From Thioalkalivibrio sp. ALJ16 (GTDB taxonomy: Bacteria > Pseudomonadota > Gammaproteobacteria > Ectothiorhodospirales > Ectothiorhodospiraceae), in NCBI RefSeq assembly GCF_000377345.1, contig NZ_KB898040.1, positions 124,001 to 188,000 of the forward strand: a DNA stretch of 64,000 nucleotides, written 5' to 3'. The translations under genes were made by a program, and so were the position numbers. Shown in pieces: positions 36,940 through 45,479 of the stretch. The notes under the pieces were generated by a model. The model made no database searches and was not told the DNA's origin. It saw nothing but the letters and a program-made list of their open reading frames with translations. The stretch's first letter is position 1, and the number at the start of each line of letters is the position of its first letter.

Positions 36940-37692
36940 ATGTCGACCCCCCGACTCGCCATCATCGGCGGCACCGGCTTGACCCAGTTGAAGGATCTGG
37001 AGATCACCCGGCGCCAGGTCATGCACACGCCCTATGGCGAGCCCTCGGGGCCACTGGTCTTCGGCCACCTCAACGATACCGAGATCGTGTTTCTGCCGCG
37101 GCACGGGGCACGGCACACAATTCCGCCGCATCAGGTTAACTACCGCGCGAACATCTGGGCGCTCAAGCATGCCGGTGTCGACAACGTGATCGCAGTCGCG
37201 GCAGTCGGCGGCATCACCGACGCCATGCGACCGGGCATGATCGCGATTCCCGACCAGATCATCGACTACACCTGGTCGCGCGCCAGCACCTTTTTCGAGG
37301 GGGGCGACCTGGAGGAGGTCACCCACATCGACATGACCTGGCCTTACCACCAGGCCGTTCGGGAAACGCTGTTGCGGGCGGTGGACGACCTGGAGCTGGA
37401 TGCCGTCGACCACGGGACCTACGGCGCGACCCAGGGCCCGCGCCTGGAGACCGCAGCGGAGATCGACCGCATGGAGCGCGACGGCTGTGATCTGGTGGGC
37501 ATGACCGGGATGCCGGAAACGGCACTGGCACGCGAACTCGAGCTGAACTACGCCTGTTGCGCAGTCATCGCCAACTGGGCCGCCGGCCGCTCGGCGGGCG
37601 AGATCACCATGGACGACATCGCCGCCAACCTGAACGTGGGCATGGCGAAGGTCAAGCAGGTGCTGACCCACGTGATCCACGCACTTTCCTGA
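36940..37692 (+). CDS. mtnP: Methylthioinosine/methylthioadenosine phosphorylase
   Basis: A 250-residue purine nucleoside phosphorylase of the MtnP family: LAIIGGTGLTQLKDLE, PRHGARHTIPPHQVNYRAN for phosphate and ribose, and DLVGMTGMPETALARELEL. In human MTAP the purine amino group is read by two Asp residues; at the matching place here the sequence is ANWAAG, with Asn212 and Ala214. The characterised Pseudomonas aeruginosa methylthioinosine phosphorylase (PA3004) also has Asn and Ala there, so methylthioinosine is the likely substrate and hypoxanthine the product. The upstream phosphoribosyltransferase fits this. GAGGGAT precedes the ATG at 36940. Confidence 0.88.
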   Translation: MSTPRLAIIGGTGLTQLKDLEITRRQVMHTPYGEPSGPLVFGHLNDTEIVFLPRHGARHTIPPHQVNYRANIWALKHAGVDNVIAVAAVGGITDAMRPGMIAIPDQIIDYTWSRASTFFEGGDLEEVTHIDMTWPYHQAVRETLLRAVDDLELDAVDHGTYGATQGPRLETAAEIDRMERDGCDLVGMTGMPETALARELELNYACCAVIANWAAGRSAGEITMDDIAANLNVGMAKVKQVLTHVIHALS

Positions 37693-37786
37693 GGGAATGG
37701 GGACACCCGCGCGCGGCACATGCGCCATGCTGCAGGGATTCCGGATCGCCTGGGACGCGACCGCAGGGCCTTTAGCGGCAGCGTTT

Positions 37787-38628
37787 CTACATTGCGGTGC
37801 GGTCGCGAACCACGGCGAGCAACAAGGCGGCCAGTACCGATCGACCCTGGTTCTGGTCGACATAATGGCCATTGCCGACGGCCGCCATCGCCTCCAGTAG
37901 TTCGCTGGTCCGGCGATCAAGGTCTTCCCAGAATTCATTACCCTCGGGTATCTCGTGTCTGACCTGGACCGTCGATACGAAGTGTCTGTCATCCGCCTCC
38001 GCAAAGGCCCGGGTGGCATCCAGCGTACGCTGTTGGAATCCGGCGCGCGCCGGCGCGTCCGTGAACACCACCACATGCCGTTCTTCGGCCTCGCTTCGCC
38101 ACTGGATGCGTGATACCTGTTCCATTGCCAGATGGATGTCCTCGGGGACGTTTCCGGAGTGGCGACCGGTCCCCATGCCGATGTTGATGGCGAGAATGTT
38201 CTTCAGGTAGTGGTTCAGCTCCTCCTCGGCCGCCGGGACATCGATATCGGAGACGGCGAGCGGGGCGGGCGGATAACTGTCGCCCGGATTGCAGAGCGTC
38301 AGGGGATTGTGCACCGTCACGATGCACTGAAACTCCTTTGGAGGACTGCCAGGAGTTCCGAGGTCTCGTTCTTGATGCCGTCAATCGCGTGCTGCATGCT
38401 GCCGGTCACATCGACCACCACCACCACGTCCATCGGCCTGACCTCAAGCCGCTGTACGACCTCGGCCAACCGTTCCGTATCTGTCTGCGCATCTTTCAGC
38501 GCTGCCTCCAGCTCCTCCTGCGCGCTGGCCGCCTGTTCCAGCTCGGCCTCGAGTTCACCGAGCCGCTCCATCAACGCCTCATCATCGAACTGGCTCGTGT
38601 TGGGGAAAAACGGCAGGGCGATCGATAT
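37787..38628 (-). pseudogene. Broken von Willebrand factor A-domain gene
   Basis: Two overlapping frames together make one vWA protein. The upstream frame (to 38317) has an 85-residue product from TTG/ATG near 38574 with a coiled-coil LGELEAELEQAASAQEELEA and the first half of a vWA fold, DVVVVVDVTGSMQHAID, with the MIDAS DxTGS. The second frame, readable from about 38350 or from GTG at 38320, continues FQCIVTVHNPLTLCNPGD and ends with RHVVVFTDAPA and a helical tail. The switch lies near CTCCAAAGGAG (about 38330-38342). Upstream, coding-like sequence (FFPNTSQFDDEAL) runs to a stop at 38629 with no start codon or signal peptide. Most likely a 5'-truncated, frameshifted gene; two coupled genes or programmed frameshifting are alternatives. 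Confidence 0.65.
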
Positions 38629-38632
38629 TTAA

Positions 38633-38648
38633 CATAATATGTATTATG
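38633..38648. repeat. AT-rich 16-base palindrome
   Basis: CATAATA-TG-TATTATG is a perfect seven-base inverted repeat in a local AT-rich patch, just outside the truncated vWA gene. The spacer to bioA (38629-38779) holds no gene; a GGCGCC-GCA-GGCGCC hairpin at 38733-38747 is the only other structure seen. Confidence 0.4.
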
Positions 38649-38779
38649 CGACGTTATGGCGGTGTCGGGAGGGAGGGATTGAGCACCGGCCCGCCGGGAT
38701 CGTTTTCCCGCTGCATCACGCGATCGGTATTGGGCGCCGCAGGCGCCGGTTGGTAATCAGGCGGATTGCAGCTCGACGG

Positions 38780-40138
38780 TCAGGCGCGCACGGCGCGTTC
38801 GATCCCTTCGGTCATGACCTCGACCAGAAAGTCGATCTGTTCTTCGGTGATGACATACGGCGGCATCAGATAGCTCACGTTGCCGAGCGGACGCAGCAGT
38901 GCCCCGCGGCTGAGACCGTGCCGATAGATGTGAAGCCCGCGACGTTCCTGCCATGGGTACGGCGTGCGGCTCGACTTGTCCTGGACCAGCTCCACGGCTG
39001 CAATCATCCCGTGCTGGCGCACATCGGCTACATGGGGGTGCTCGCGCAATGGTTCCAGTCGTTTCGCGATATGTTGGGCAAGCCTCTGGTTCTGTTCGAG
39101 GACCGGATCGGAATCGAAGATGTCCATGGTGGCCAGCGCCGCCCGGCAGGCCAGCGGGTTTCCGGTGTAGGAATGGGAATGCAGGAACATGTTCAGGCGC
39201 TCGTAATCGTCATAGAACGCTTGGTACACCGTCTCCGTGGTCAGTACGGCTGCCATCGGCAGGTATCCGCCGGTCAGACCTTTGGACAGGCACAGGAAAT
39301 CTGGCGTGATTGGACCCTGTTCACAGGCAAAGAGCGTTCCGGTGCGGCCGAAGCCCACCGCAATCTCGTCGGCGATCAGGTGCACCCCGTGGCGGTCGCA
39401 GGCCGCACGCAGCAGTCGCAGATATTCCGGGTCGTACATGCGCATGTGGCCGGCGCACTGCACCAGTGGCTCGACGATCACGGCGCAGACCTCGTCGGCG
39501 TGGCGCTCGAGAGCCGCCTCCATGTGCCCGAACTGGCGCCGGGCCACCTCCGCACAGCTCTCGCCCGCCTCGCGCTCGAAACAGTCCGGTGCGGGCACGG
39601 TAATTACGTCCAGCATCAGGGGTTCGTAGGTGGCGCTGTAGAGCGGTACGTCACTGACCGACAGCGCACCCAGCGTCTCGCCGTGATAGCTGTTGGACAG
39701 GCGGATAAAGCGGGTCTTCTGCTGCTGGCCGCAGTTGCGCCAGTAGTGAAAGCTCATCTTCAGCGCGACCTCGACGCCGGCGCTGCCGTTGTCGGCGAGG
39801 AACACCCGGTTGAGACCCGCCGGGGTGATGTCGATCAGGCGTTCGCACAGTTCCACGACTGGTTCGTGGGTGCAGCCGGCGAGGATCACGTGTTCCAGCC
39901 GGTCGAGCTGGTCCTTCACGGCATCGCCGATGCGCGGATTGGCATGACCGAACAGATTGACCCACCACGAGCTGATGGCATCGAGATAGCGGTTGCCGTC
40001 GAAGTCATACAGCCAGACGCCCTCCCCGCGCTGGATGGGAAGCAGTGGCAACGTGCCCTCCTCCCCGTAGTCCTTCATCTGCGTGCACGGGTGCCACAGG
40101 GCACGCAGGTCGCGTTTTTTCAGGCTGTCGTTGTCCAT
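38780..40138 (-). CDS. bioA: Adenosylmethionine-8-amino-7-oxononanoate aminotransferase
   Basis: A 452-residue class III PLP aminotransferase that uses S-adenosylmethionine to make diaminopelargonic acid in biotin synthesis. The N-terminal LWHPCTQMKDY is diagnostic for BioA. Further motifs are DAISSWWVNLFGH, VFLADNGSAGVEVALKM, SNSYHGETLGALSV, VIVEPLVQCAGHM, the LIADEIAVGFGRTG Asp site and the PLP lysine in CLSKGLTGGYLP. It stands alone without bioB or bioF and is divergent from a class V aminotransferase. I saw no BirA operator in the 103-base spacer. Confidence 0.96.
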   Translation of the reverse strand: MDNDSLKKRDLRALWHPCTQMKDYGEEGTLPLLPIQRGEGVWLYDFDGNRYLDAISSWWVNLFGHANPRIGDAVKDQLDRLEHVILAGCTHEPVVELCERLIDITPAGLNRVFLADNGSAGVEVALKMSFHYWRNCGQQQKTRFIRLSNSYHGETLGALSVSDVPLYSATYEPLMLDVITVPAPDCFEREAGESCAEVARRQFGHMEAALERHADEVCAVIVEPLVQCAGHMRMYDPEYLRLLRAACDRHGVHLIADEIAVGFGRTGTLFACEQGPITPDFLCLSKGLTGGYLPMAAVLTTETVYQAFYDDYERLNMFLHSHSYTGNPLACRAALATMDIFDSDPVLEQNQRLAQHIAKRLEPLREHPHVADVRQHGMIAAVELVQDKSSRTPYPWQERRGLHIYRHGLSRGALLRPLGNVSYLMPPYVITEEQIDFLVEVMTEGIERAVRA

Positions 40139-40241
40139 GGGCGGTATTGTGCCAAAAGCGTGCCTCCGGGCGCCGCGGTCTGCGGTGGTTCTAAGCCCAG
40201 CCGTAACGGGGTACCCTTCGGCTCCTGTTCAGGAGGATCGC

Positions 40242-41384
40242 ATGCACCCGGAATTTCCACAGGAAGGGATTATCCATCTCAACCATGCCGCGGTAGGCCC
40301 CTGGCCGCGACGAACCGAAGCGGCGGTATGCACGTTCGCGCGCGAGAATGTCGTCCACGGGTCGCGCGACTATCCGGCGTGGCTTCGTCATATCGAGGCC
40401 ACGCGCGAGCTGGCCCGCAGCCTGATCGGCGCCCCTGCGGCGTCCGATATTGCGTTTGTGAAGAACACCTCCGAGGCGTTGTCCATGGTGGCGTTCGGCC
40501 TGGACTGGCAGCCCGGCGACAACGTGGTGTTTCCCGCCGGGGAGTTTCCCTCCAACCGCGTGGTGTGGCTGGAGGCGGCGCGCCGGTATGGGATCGAGGC
40601 GCGGGAGGTACCGATCGACGGCGAACCGGAACTGGCGCTGCTGGCCGCCTGTGACGCACGGACCCGCCTGCTGGCCACCAGCGCCGTGCGCTACGACTCC
40701 GGCATGCGGATCGACGTTCAGGCCCTGGGCGCGGAGCTGCGGGCGCGCCGCATCCTGTACTGCGTGGATGCGATCCAGCATCTGGGCGCCCTGCCCTTCG
40801 ATGCACCCGGCTGCCATGCGGACTTCGTGATGGCCGATGCCCACAAATGGATGCTCGGTCCCGAAGGTATCGGTGTGTTCTACGTAAATCCCGAGGTCCG
40901 TGAGCGGCTGACGCTGCAGGAATACGGTTGGAACATGCTGGCGCATGCGGGTGACTTCTCCAACCCCGGCATCGAGCCGGCAAGCAGCGCCCGTCGCTTC
41001 GAACCCGGCAGCCCGAACCTTTTGGGTATCCATGCGCTGCATGCCAGCCTGTCGCTGTTGCTGGAGACTGGCCTCGACACCATCGACCACGAGATCCGCG
41101 AGCACTGGCTGTATCTCGAAGGCGGCCTGCGGGCCCGGGGCTGCCAGATCCTGACACCGCCCGGGCGGCGTGCCGGTATCCTGACCTTTCGGCCGCCGGT
41201 GGAGGACCTGGAAGGATTGTACGGCCGGCTGCAGGGGCACGGCATCCTCTGTGCCCTGCGCGGTGGCGGGATTCGCTTCGCGCCGCATTTCTACCTGACG
41301 CGGTCGCAGCTCGATCAGGCCCTGCAGGGGCTGGACGCCGCGCTGCGGGAGGATGCGGCACCCACGGTCGGACGACGGATCTGA
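40242..41384 (+). CDS. Class V PLP-dependent aminotransferase, function unassigned
   Basis: A 380-residue fold-type I PLP enzyme of the class V (cysteine desulfurase / isopenicillin N epimerase-like) group. AGGAGG five bases upstream fixes the start. It begins IIHLNHAAVGPWPRRTEAAV; FVKNTSEALSMVAFGLDW and CVDAIQHLGALPFD are cofactor contacts, and the PLP lysine is in MADAHKWMLGPEGIGVFYV. The C-terminal domain has GGGIRFAPHFYLT. I do not see the mobile-loop cysteine block of IscS or SufS, so desulfurase activity is unlikely. It is divergent from bioA, which does not by itself define its role. Confidence 0.85.
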   Translation: MHPEFPQEGIIHLNHAAVGPWPRRTEAAVCTFARENVVHGSRDYPAWLRHIEATRELARSLIGAPAASDIAFVKNTSEALSMVAFGLDWQPGDNVVFPAGEFPSNRVVWLEAARRYGIEAREVPIDGEPELALLAACDARTRLLATSAVRYDSGMRIDVQALGAELRARRILYCVDAIQHLGALPFDAPGCHADFVMADAHKWMLGPEGIGVFYVNPEVRERLTLQEYGWNMLAHAGDFSNPGIEPASSARRFEPGSPNLLGIHALHASLSLLLETGLDTIDHEIREHWLYLEGGLRARGCQILTPPGRRAGILTFRPPVEDLEGLYGRLQGHGILCALRGGGIRFAPHFYLTRSQLDQALQGLDAALREDAAPTVGRRI

Positions 41385-41507
41385 AGGCTGCCGCCCGCCC
41401 TGAGGGTCAGCGATTGGCTGAATGGCGGGGCGCGGGCGCGCCTGAGGACGTGCGGCTAGGCCTTCGTGGAATGCCGGGGGCTCAGCCCCGCGGTAAGGCC
41501 GGGCTGA

Positions 41508-41846
41508 CTAGAAGGTGTGAGTCTTGCGGTCGGAGTTCAGCATGCCGCCGAGGTGCTCTTCGATCCGGCGGTGGGTAACGCCCTTGTCCGACTGGTTGAA
41601 CTGGACGCCGATACCGCGCAGGCGATTGCCCTGGGCACGCGGGGGTGTGATCCAGACCACGGTGCAGGGTGTCGGAAGGCGATCGGAGTCCTCCAGCAGC
41701 GACAGCAGCAGGAAGACCTGATCCCCCAGCTTGTAGGCCTTTTCGGTGGGGATGAACAGGCCACCGTTGGTCACGAACGGCATGTAGGCCGCGTAAAGCG
41801 CGGGTTTTTCCTTGATTGCCAAGGTGAGCATGCCCTGCCCGGCCAT
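41508..41846 (-). CDS. pilZ: PilZ-domain protein (type IV pilus type)
   Basis: A 112-residue protein of the PilZ family: MLTLAIKEKPALYAAYMPFV followed by NGGLFIPTEKAYKLGDQVFL and a C-terminal RGIGVQFNQSD. It lacks the RxxxR and DxSxxG c-di-GMP motifs, as does the founding P. aeruginosa PilZ, which supports pilus assembly rather than c-di-GMP binding. The start at 41846 follows GGGAGG. It is downstream of holB-tmk-mltG-pabC, the conserved location. Confidence 0.88.
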   Translation of the reverse strand: MAGQGMLTLAIKEKPALYAAYMPFVTNGGLFIPTEKAYKLGDQVFLLLSLLEDSDRLPTPCTVVWITPPRAQGNRLRGIGVQFNQSDKGVTHRRIEEHLGGMLNSDRKTHTF

Positions 41847-41983
41847 AGAACCTCCCGAGTGACCTGAAAACGTGCTGGATGGTGGAGTATCGCCCATCGA
41901 GCCCGCGGCACGCCAGCCCGGGGCCGGTCGTGGCGTAAGTTCGGGCTGACGGTGTGGCGCGTGTTCGGGCCGCCGCCATCGGC

Positions 41984-42973
41984 TCAGCGCACGAGGATGC
42001 TCAGGGCGATATCCTCCAGACGGAGCTGAGGATTGAGCTGGCGCGATGCCTGGCGCTGCCAGACGCGGGCCTGCGACGACAGTTCGGCAAGACGCCGGGG
42101 CCCCTGCCGGCGCGCGAACGCCTCCAGCAGGTCAGGCGGAAACTGGCGCCCGAAGGCATCCACCTGCTCACTGACCAGCAGGCGCTGGGCGGCGAGCAGC
42201 AGCGCCTGCAACCGCGGGATCAGGGATTCCGGGAGGCTGCGCTGCATGGCGCTGGCCATTGCGGTCACGCCGGGCGCACGCAGCAGGGTTGTCAGGGCCT
42301 CACGGTCTGTCTGCCACTGCTTCATGCGCTCCGGGTCGACCAGGATCTCGCGCGCCAGCAGCGGGCGGCCCAGCCCTGCGGCATAGGCCTCGTCCGCGGC
42401 CTCGGAGTCGGTGGCGAACCCGCGCAGCCATGCGCCGGCCGCGTCCGGGTCCGGCGTCGGGATCTCGACCATCTCGCAACGGCTGCGAATGGTCGCCGGC
42501 AGCCGCGCCGGCTGATCGGCCACCAGGATCAGGACGGCCCCGGGAGGCGGCTCTTCCAGTGTCTTCAGCAGGGCATTGGCGGCATTGGTGTTCAGGGCGT
42601 CGGCCGGCTGGATCAGCACGCAGCGCAGCTCGCCGGAGCCGGACAGGCCGAGGAATTCGATCGCCTCGCGCGCCGCGGCGATCAGGATTTCCTTGCCCGC
42701 ATCTTCCGGCTCCAGGGTCATCACCTCGGGGTGCACCCCGCCGAGAAACGCGCGGCAGGCATTGCAGACGCCGCAGGGCGCCGCGGTACCCGCGGCCTGT
42801 CGGCACAGCAGGGTCTGCACCAGAGAGCGGGCCAGCAGGGTCTTGCCCACGCCTGCGGCACCGTGAACCAGAAGCCCGGTGGGCAGGCACCCGGCGCGTC
42901 CGCGCTGGACCAGGACCTGCCAGGGTGCCTGCAGCCAGGGCGGCAGGGGTTCGGTTGTATCCTGCGCATCCAT
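41984..42973 (-). CDS. holB: DNA polymerase III subunit delta'
   Basis: A 329-residue clamp-loader subunit. It has a degenerate AAA+ P-loop GAAGVGKTLLARSLVQ, the four-cysteine zinc module (LLC then PCGVCNACRAFLGG VHPE), NALLKTLEEPPPGAVLIL and the SRC-type TIRSRCEMVEIP. Domain III helices fill the C-terminus. The start at 42973 gives MDAQDTTEPLPPWLQAPW. Two bases separate it from the tmk stop, so it is co-transcribed with tmk and mltG. The pilZ gene is 137 bases downstream. Confidence 0.92.
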   Translation of the reverse strand: MDAQDTTEPLPPWLQAPWQVLVQRGRAGCLPTGLLVHGAAGVGKTLLARSLVQTLLCRQAAGTAAPCGVCNACRAFLGGVHPEVMTLEPEDAGKEILIAAAREAIEFLGLSGSGELRCVLIQPADALNTNAANALLKTLEEPPPGAVLILVADQPARLPATIRSRCEMVEIPTPDPDAAGAWLRGFATDSEAADEAYAAGLGRPLLAREILVDPERMKQWQTDREALTTLLRAPGVTAMASAMQRSLPESLIPRLQALLLAAQRLLVSEQVDAFGRQFPPDLLEAFARRQGPRRLAELSSQARVWQRQASRQLNPQLRLEDIALSILVR

Positions 42974-42975
42974 CC

Positions 42976-43629
42976 CTAGCCTCGCGGTGCCGCCAGTGGC
43001 AGACGTTCGCGCAGGCCCTCGAGGATACGCTCGGCCACGCAATCCGGGTCCGCGTTCGCATCCACGACCAAATAGCGGTCGGGGGCCTGCGCCGCACGCT
43101 CCAGATACGCTGCCCGGGCGCGCTCGAAGAAATCCAGTGCCTCGTGTTCGATCCGGTCCCGGCGGCCGCGCTGCACCGCCCGGCCCAGGCCGATCTCGGC
43201 CTCGATATCGAGCAGGATCACGAGGTCGGGCCGCAGATCCCCCTGCAGCCAGGACTCGAGCTGGGCCACGCGGGCCGCACCCAGCCCGCGCCCCGCGCCC
43301 TGGTAGGCGAACGAGGCATCCGTGAAACGGTCGCTGAGTACCCATTCCCCGGACTGCAGTGCGGGCCGGATCACTTCCTGCAGGTGCTGGGCGCGGGCCG
43401 CGAACATCAGCAGCAATTCGGACTCCGGACACATGCCCGGGAGGTCTGGATCCAACAGCAGGCCGCGCAGGCGTTCGCCAAGGGCCGTGCCGCCGGGTTC
43501 GCGGGTCAGGCGAATGCGCTGGCCGGCGCCGCGCAGGGTGGCGTCCAGACGTTCAATCTGAGTGGTCTTGCCTGAGCCCTCGATGCCCTCGAGGACCAGA
43601 AAGCGGCCGGAATGGCGCGCGCGTTCCAT
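42976..43629 (-). CDS. tmk: Thymidylate kinase
   Basis: A 217-residue kinase converting dTMP to dTDP. The P-loop is EGIEGSGKTTQIERL (about 14-28), followed by the DR(Y/F) region LSDRFTDASFAYQGAGRGL and the lid GLGRAVQRGRRDRIE. The start at 43629 (MERARHSGRFLVLEGIEGSG) has GGGGGA upstream. It lies between mltG and holB, the usual arrangement. Confidence 0.96.
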   Translation of the reverse strand: MERARHSGRFLVLEGIEGSGKTTQIERLDATLRGAGQRIRLTREPGGTALGERLRGLLLDPDLPGMCPESELLLMFAARAQHLQEVIRPALQSGEWVLSDRFTDASFAYQGAGRGLGAARVAQLESWLQGDLRPDLVILLDIEAEIGLGRAVQRGRRDRIEHEALDFFERARAAYLERAAQAPDRYLVVDANADPDCVAERILEGLRERLPLAAPRG

Positions 43630-43645
43630 GTCGTAGCGTTCCCCC

Positions 43646-44680
43646 TCAGCGATTGCGGATGCCGTAGCGGCTGCCGTCGCCGCCCAGCTGGTAGCGGATG
43701 ACGGCCTCGCGATGCTCGCGGTAGGTCTCGGAAAAGTGATGACTGCCGTCCCCGCGCGAGACGAAGAACAGGTCACTGGTGTCCGCAGGCCGCGCGGCTG
43801 CCCGCAGGGCCGCGCGCCCGGGCAGTGCGATCGGGGTTGGCGGCAGGCCGGCCCGGGTATAGGTGTTGTACGGGTGGTCGCGGTCGAGTTCGGCGCGGGT
43901 CAGGCGCTGGACCCCGGGGTCCTGCACGTAGAGCAGGGTCGGGTCGGTCTGCAGCCGCATGCCGCGCTTGAGGCGGTTCACGAACACCCCGGCCACACGC
44001 TCGCGCTCGTCCCCGCGACCGGTCTCCCGTTCGATGATGGAGGCCAGGATCAGCAGCTCGTAGGGAGACTCCACCGGGTGGTCCTCGATGCGGTCCTCCC
44101 AGGCCTGTTCCAGCTGGATCCGCATCGACTGATGGGCACGCCGCAGGATGGTCATGGCATCGGTGCCGGAACCGAAGAAATAGGTATCGGGAAGAAACCA
44201 GCCCTCCGGATGCTCGATGTCGTCCAGACCCAGGACCTCGAGCAGATTGTGCACCCCGACCGACTCCGGCGGGGCGATCACTTCCGGATGCCCGCGCAGG
44301 GCCGTCAGTGCCTGGCGGATGGTCCAGCCCTCGGGGAACGTAAGCCGGTGCTGCACCACGTCCCCGCGCGCCATCGCGTGCACCAGTTCGCGGGCGCTCA
44401 TCCCCGGCGTCACCGCGTATTCGCCCGCCTGGAGACGCGGCGCAATGCCCTGACGGCGCCCGTAGACCTCAAGCACCCAGGCCGAGTCGACCCAGCCACG
44501 CTCGGCGAAGGTGTTGCTGATCTGGCGCAGACCCTGTCCGGATTCCAGCTGGAAACGCTCCACCTCCTCGAGCGCCAGCGGCCGGTCGAGCTGCGCGCGG
44601 TAGTGCTCGCCCAGCCACCAGGCCGCCGCGAGCGCCAGCACCACCACCAGGCCCAGCAAGCCGAGACTAATCCGCTTCAT
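43646..44680 (-). CDS. mltG: Endolytic murein transglycosylase
   Basis: A 344-residue inner-membrane transglycosylase that cuts nascent glycan chains, setting their length. One N-terminal membrane helix (about residues 4-24) is followed by the YceG domain; the catalytic glutamate is in LLILASIIERETGRGDER, with GMRLQTDPTLLY and YNTYTRAGLPPTPIALPG further on. The ATG at 44680 overlaps the end of pabC by 14 bases, so translation is coupled. Confidence 0.94.
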   Translation of the reverse strand: MKRISLGLLGLVVVLALAAAWWLGEHYRAQLDRPLALEEVERFQLESGQGLRQISNTFAERGWVDSAWVLEVYGRRQGIAPRLQAGEYAVTPGMSARELVHAMARGDVVQHRLTFPEGWTIRQALTALRGHPEVIAPPESVGVHNLLEVLGLDDIEHPEGWFLPDTYFFGSGTDAMTILRRAHQSMRIQLEQAWEDRIEDHPVESPYELLILASIIERETGRGDERERVAGVFVNRLKRGMRLQTDPTLLYVQDPGVQRLTRAELDRDHPYNTYTRAGLPPTPIALPGRAALRAAARPADTSDLFFVSRGDGSHHFSETYREHREAVIRYQLGGDGSRYGIRNR

Positions 44681-45479
44681 GCAACGCATTTCCCATTGGA
44701 TACAGCGGATCATCCTGCCATGCGCCGCCGAGGTTGTCCGCATCGACCAGCCGCGCCGGGGTGATACCGAGCCGCGCATTGCTGACATACAGCGCATCCG
44801 CGGCCCGGATGCGCGCCGGCTCGGGATAGGCCTCGCTCACCTGCAAACCAAAGCGGCGCGCGTGTTCGAGTATCCATGCGCGCCGGGTGCCGGCAATGCC
44901 GGACTCATCCACTGGCGGGGTCACCAGGGTCCTTCCCTCGCGCAGCCACAGGTTGCCCTGCGTCGCACTCACGACCCGCCCCAGCGCATCCCGCAGGATG
45001 GCCTCGTCCCACCCGGGCTGCCAGCAACTGCGCGCAAGCACATGTTCCAGCCGGCTCGTATGCTTGAGCCCGGCCAGTGCGGGATTGACCCCGATCCTGA
45101 CCTCGGCCCAGCCCATCGTCAGTGGTACGGCCTCCGCAGGCGCGGCGAACGTCTGGGCGGGACCGGCACTGACAATGCGCGTGAGTGCGGGCACCGAGGG
45201 TGGCGCGTAACCACGCGGCCCCACCCCCCGGGTGATCGTCAGACGCGCCATACAAGGCGTTCCCGCAGCGGCACGGCCCAGCTCCTCGAGCAGCGCGCCC
45301 TCCTCCAGCCCGGGGAACCCGAGCCGGCTCAGGCCGCGAGCGAGACGCTCGCGATGGTAGCGCCAGAGCTGCGGCCGACCTCCCCGCATACGCACGGTCT
45401 CGAACAGACCATCGCCGAGCAGGACGCCCCGGTCCAGTGCTGCCACCGTATCCGCGGCCACGCCATCGACCAGGATCAC
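44667..45479 (-). CDS. pabC: Aminodeoxychorismate lyase
   Basis: A 270-residue class IV PLP enzyme that releases p-aminobenzoate and pyruvate from aminodeoxychorismate. DRGVLLGDGLFETVR (about 16-30) and the PLP lysine Lys139 in ALAGLKHTSRLEHVLAR are typical, with ATQGNLWLREGRTLVTPP for cofactor phosphate. The start is GTG, overlapping the pabB stop by four bases. It acts directly after PabB in folate synthesis. Confidence 0.93.
   Translation of the reverse strand: MILVDGVAADTVAALDRGVLLGDGLFETVRMRGGRPQLWRYHRERLARGLSRLGFPGLEEGALLEELGRAAAGTPCMARLTITRGVGPRGYAPPSVPALTRIVSAGPAQTFAAPAEAVPLTMGWAEVRIGVNPALAGLKHTSRLEHVLARSCWQPGWDEAILRDALGRVVSATQGNLWLREGRTLVTPPVDESGIAGTRRAWILEHARRFGLQVSEAYPEPARIRAADALYVSNARLGITPARLVDADNLGGAWQDDPLYPMGNALHEAD

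Noticed and set aside
40139-40241. Possible BirA operator between bioA and the divergent aminotransferase gene
   Set aside because: No TTGTAAACC-type inverted repeat is visible.
40242-41384. Cysteine desulfurase assignment for the class V enzyme
   Set aside because: No IscS/SufS-type loop cysteine motif is visible and no Fe-S assembly genes are nearby.
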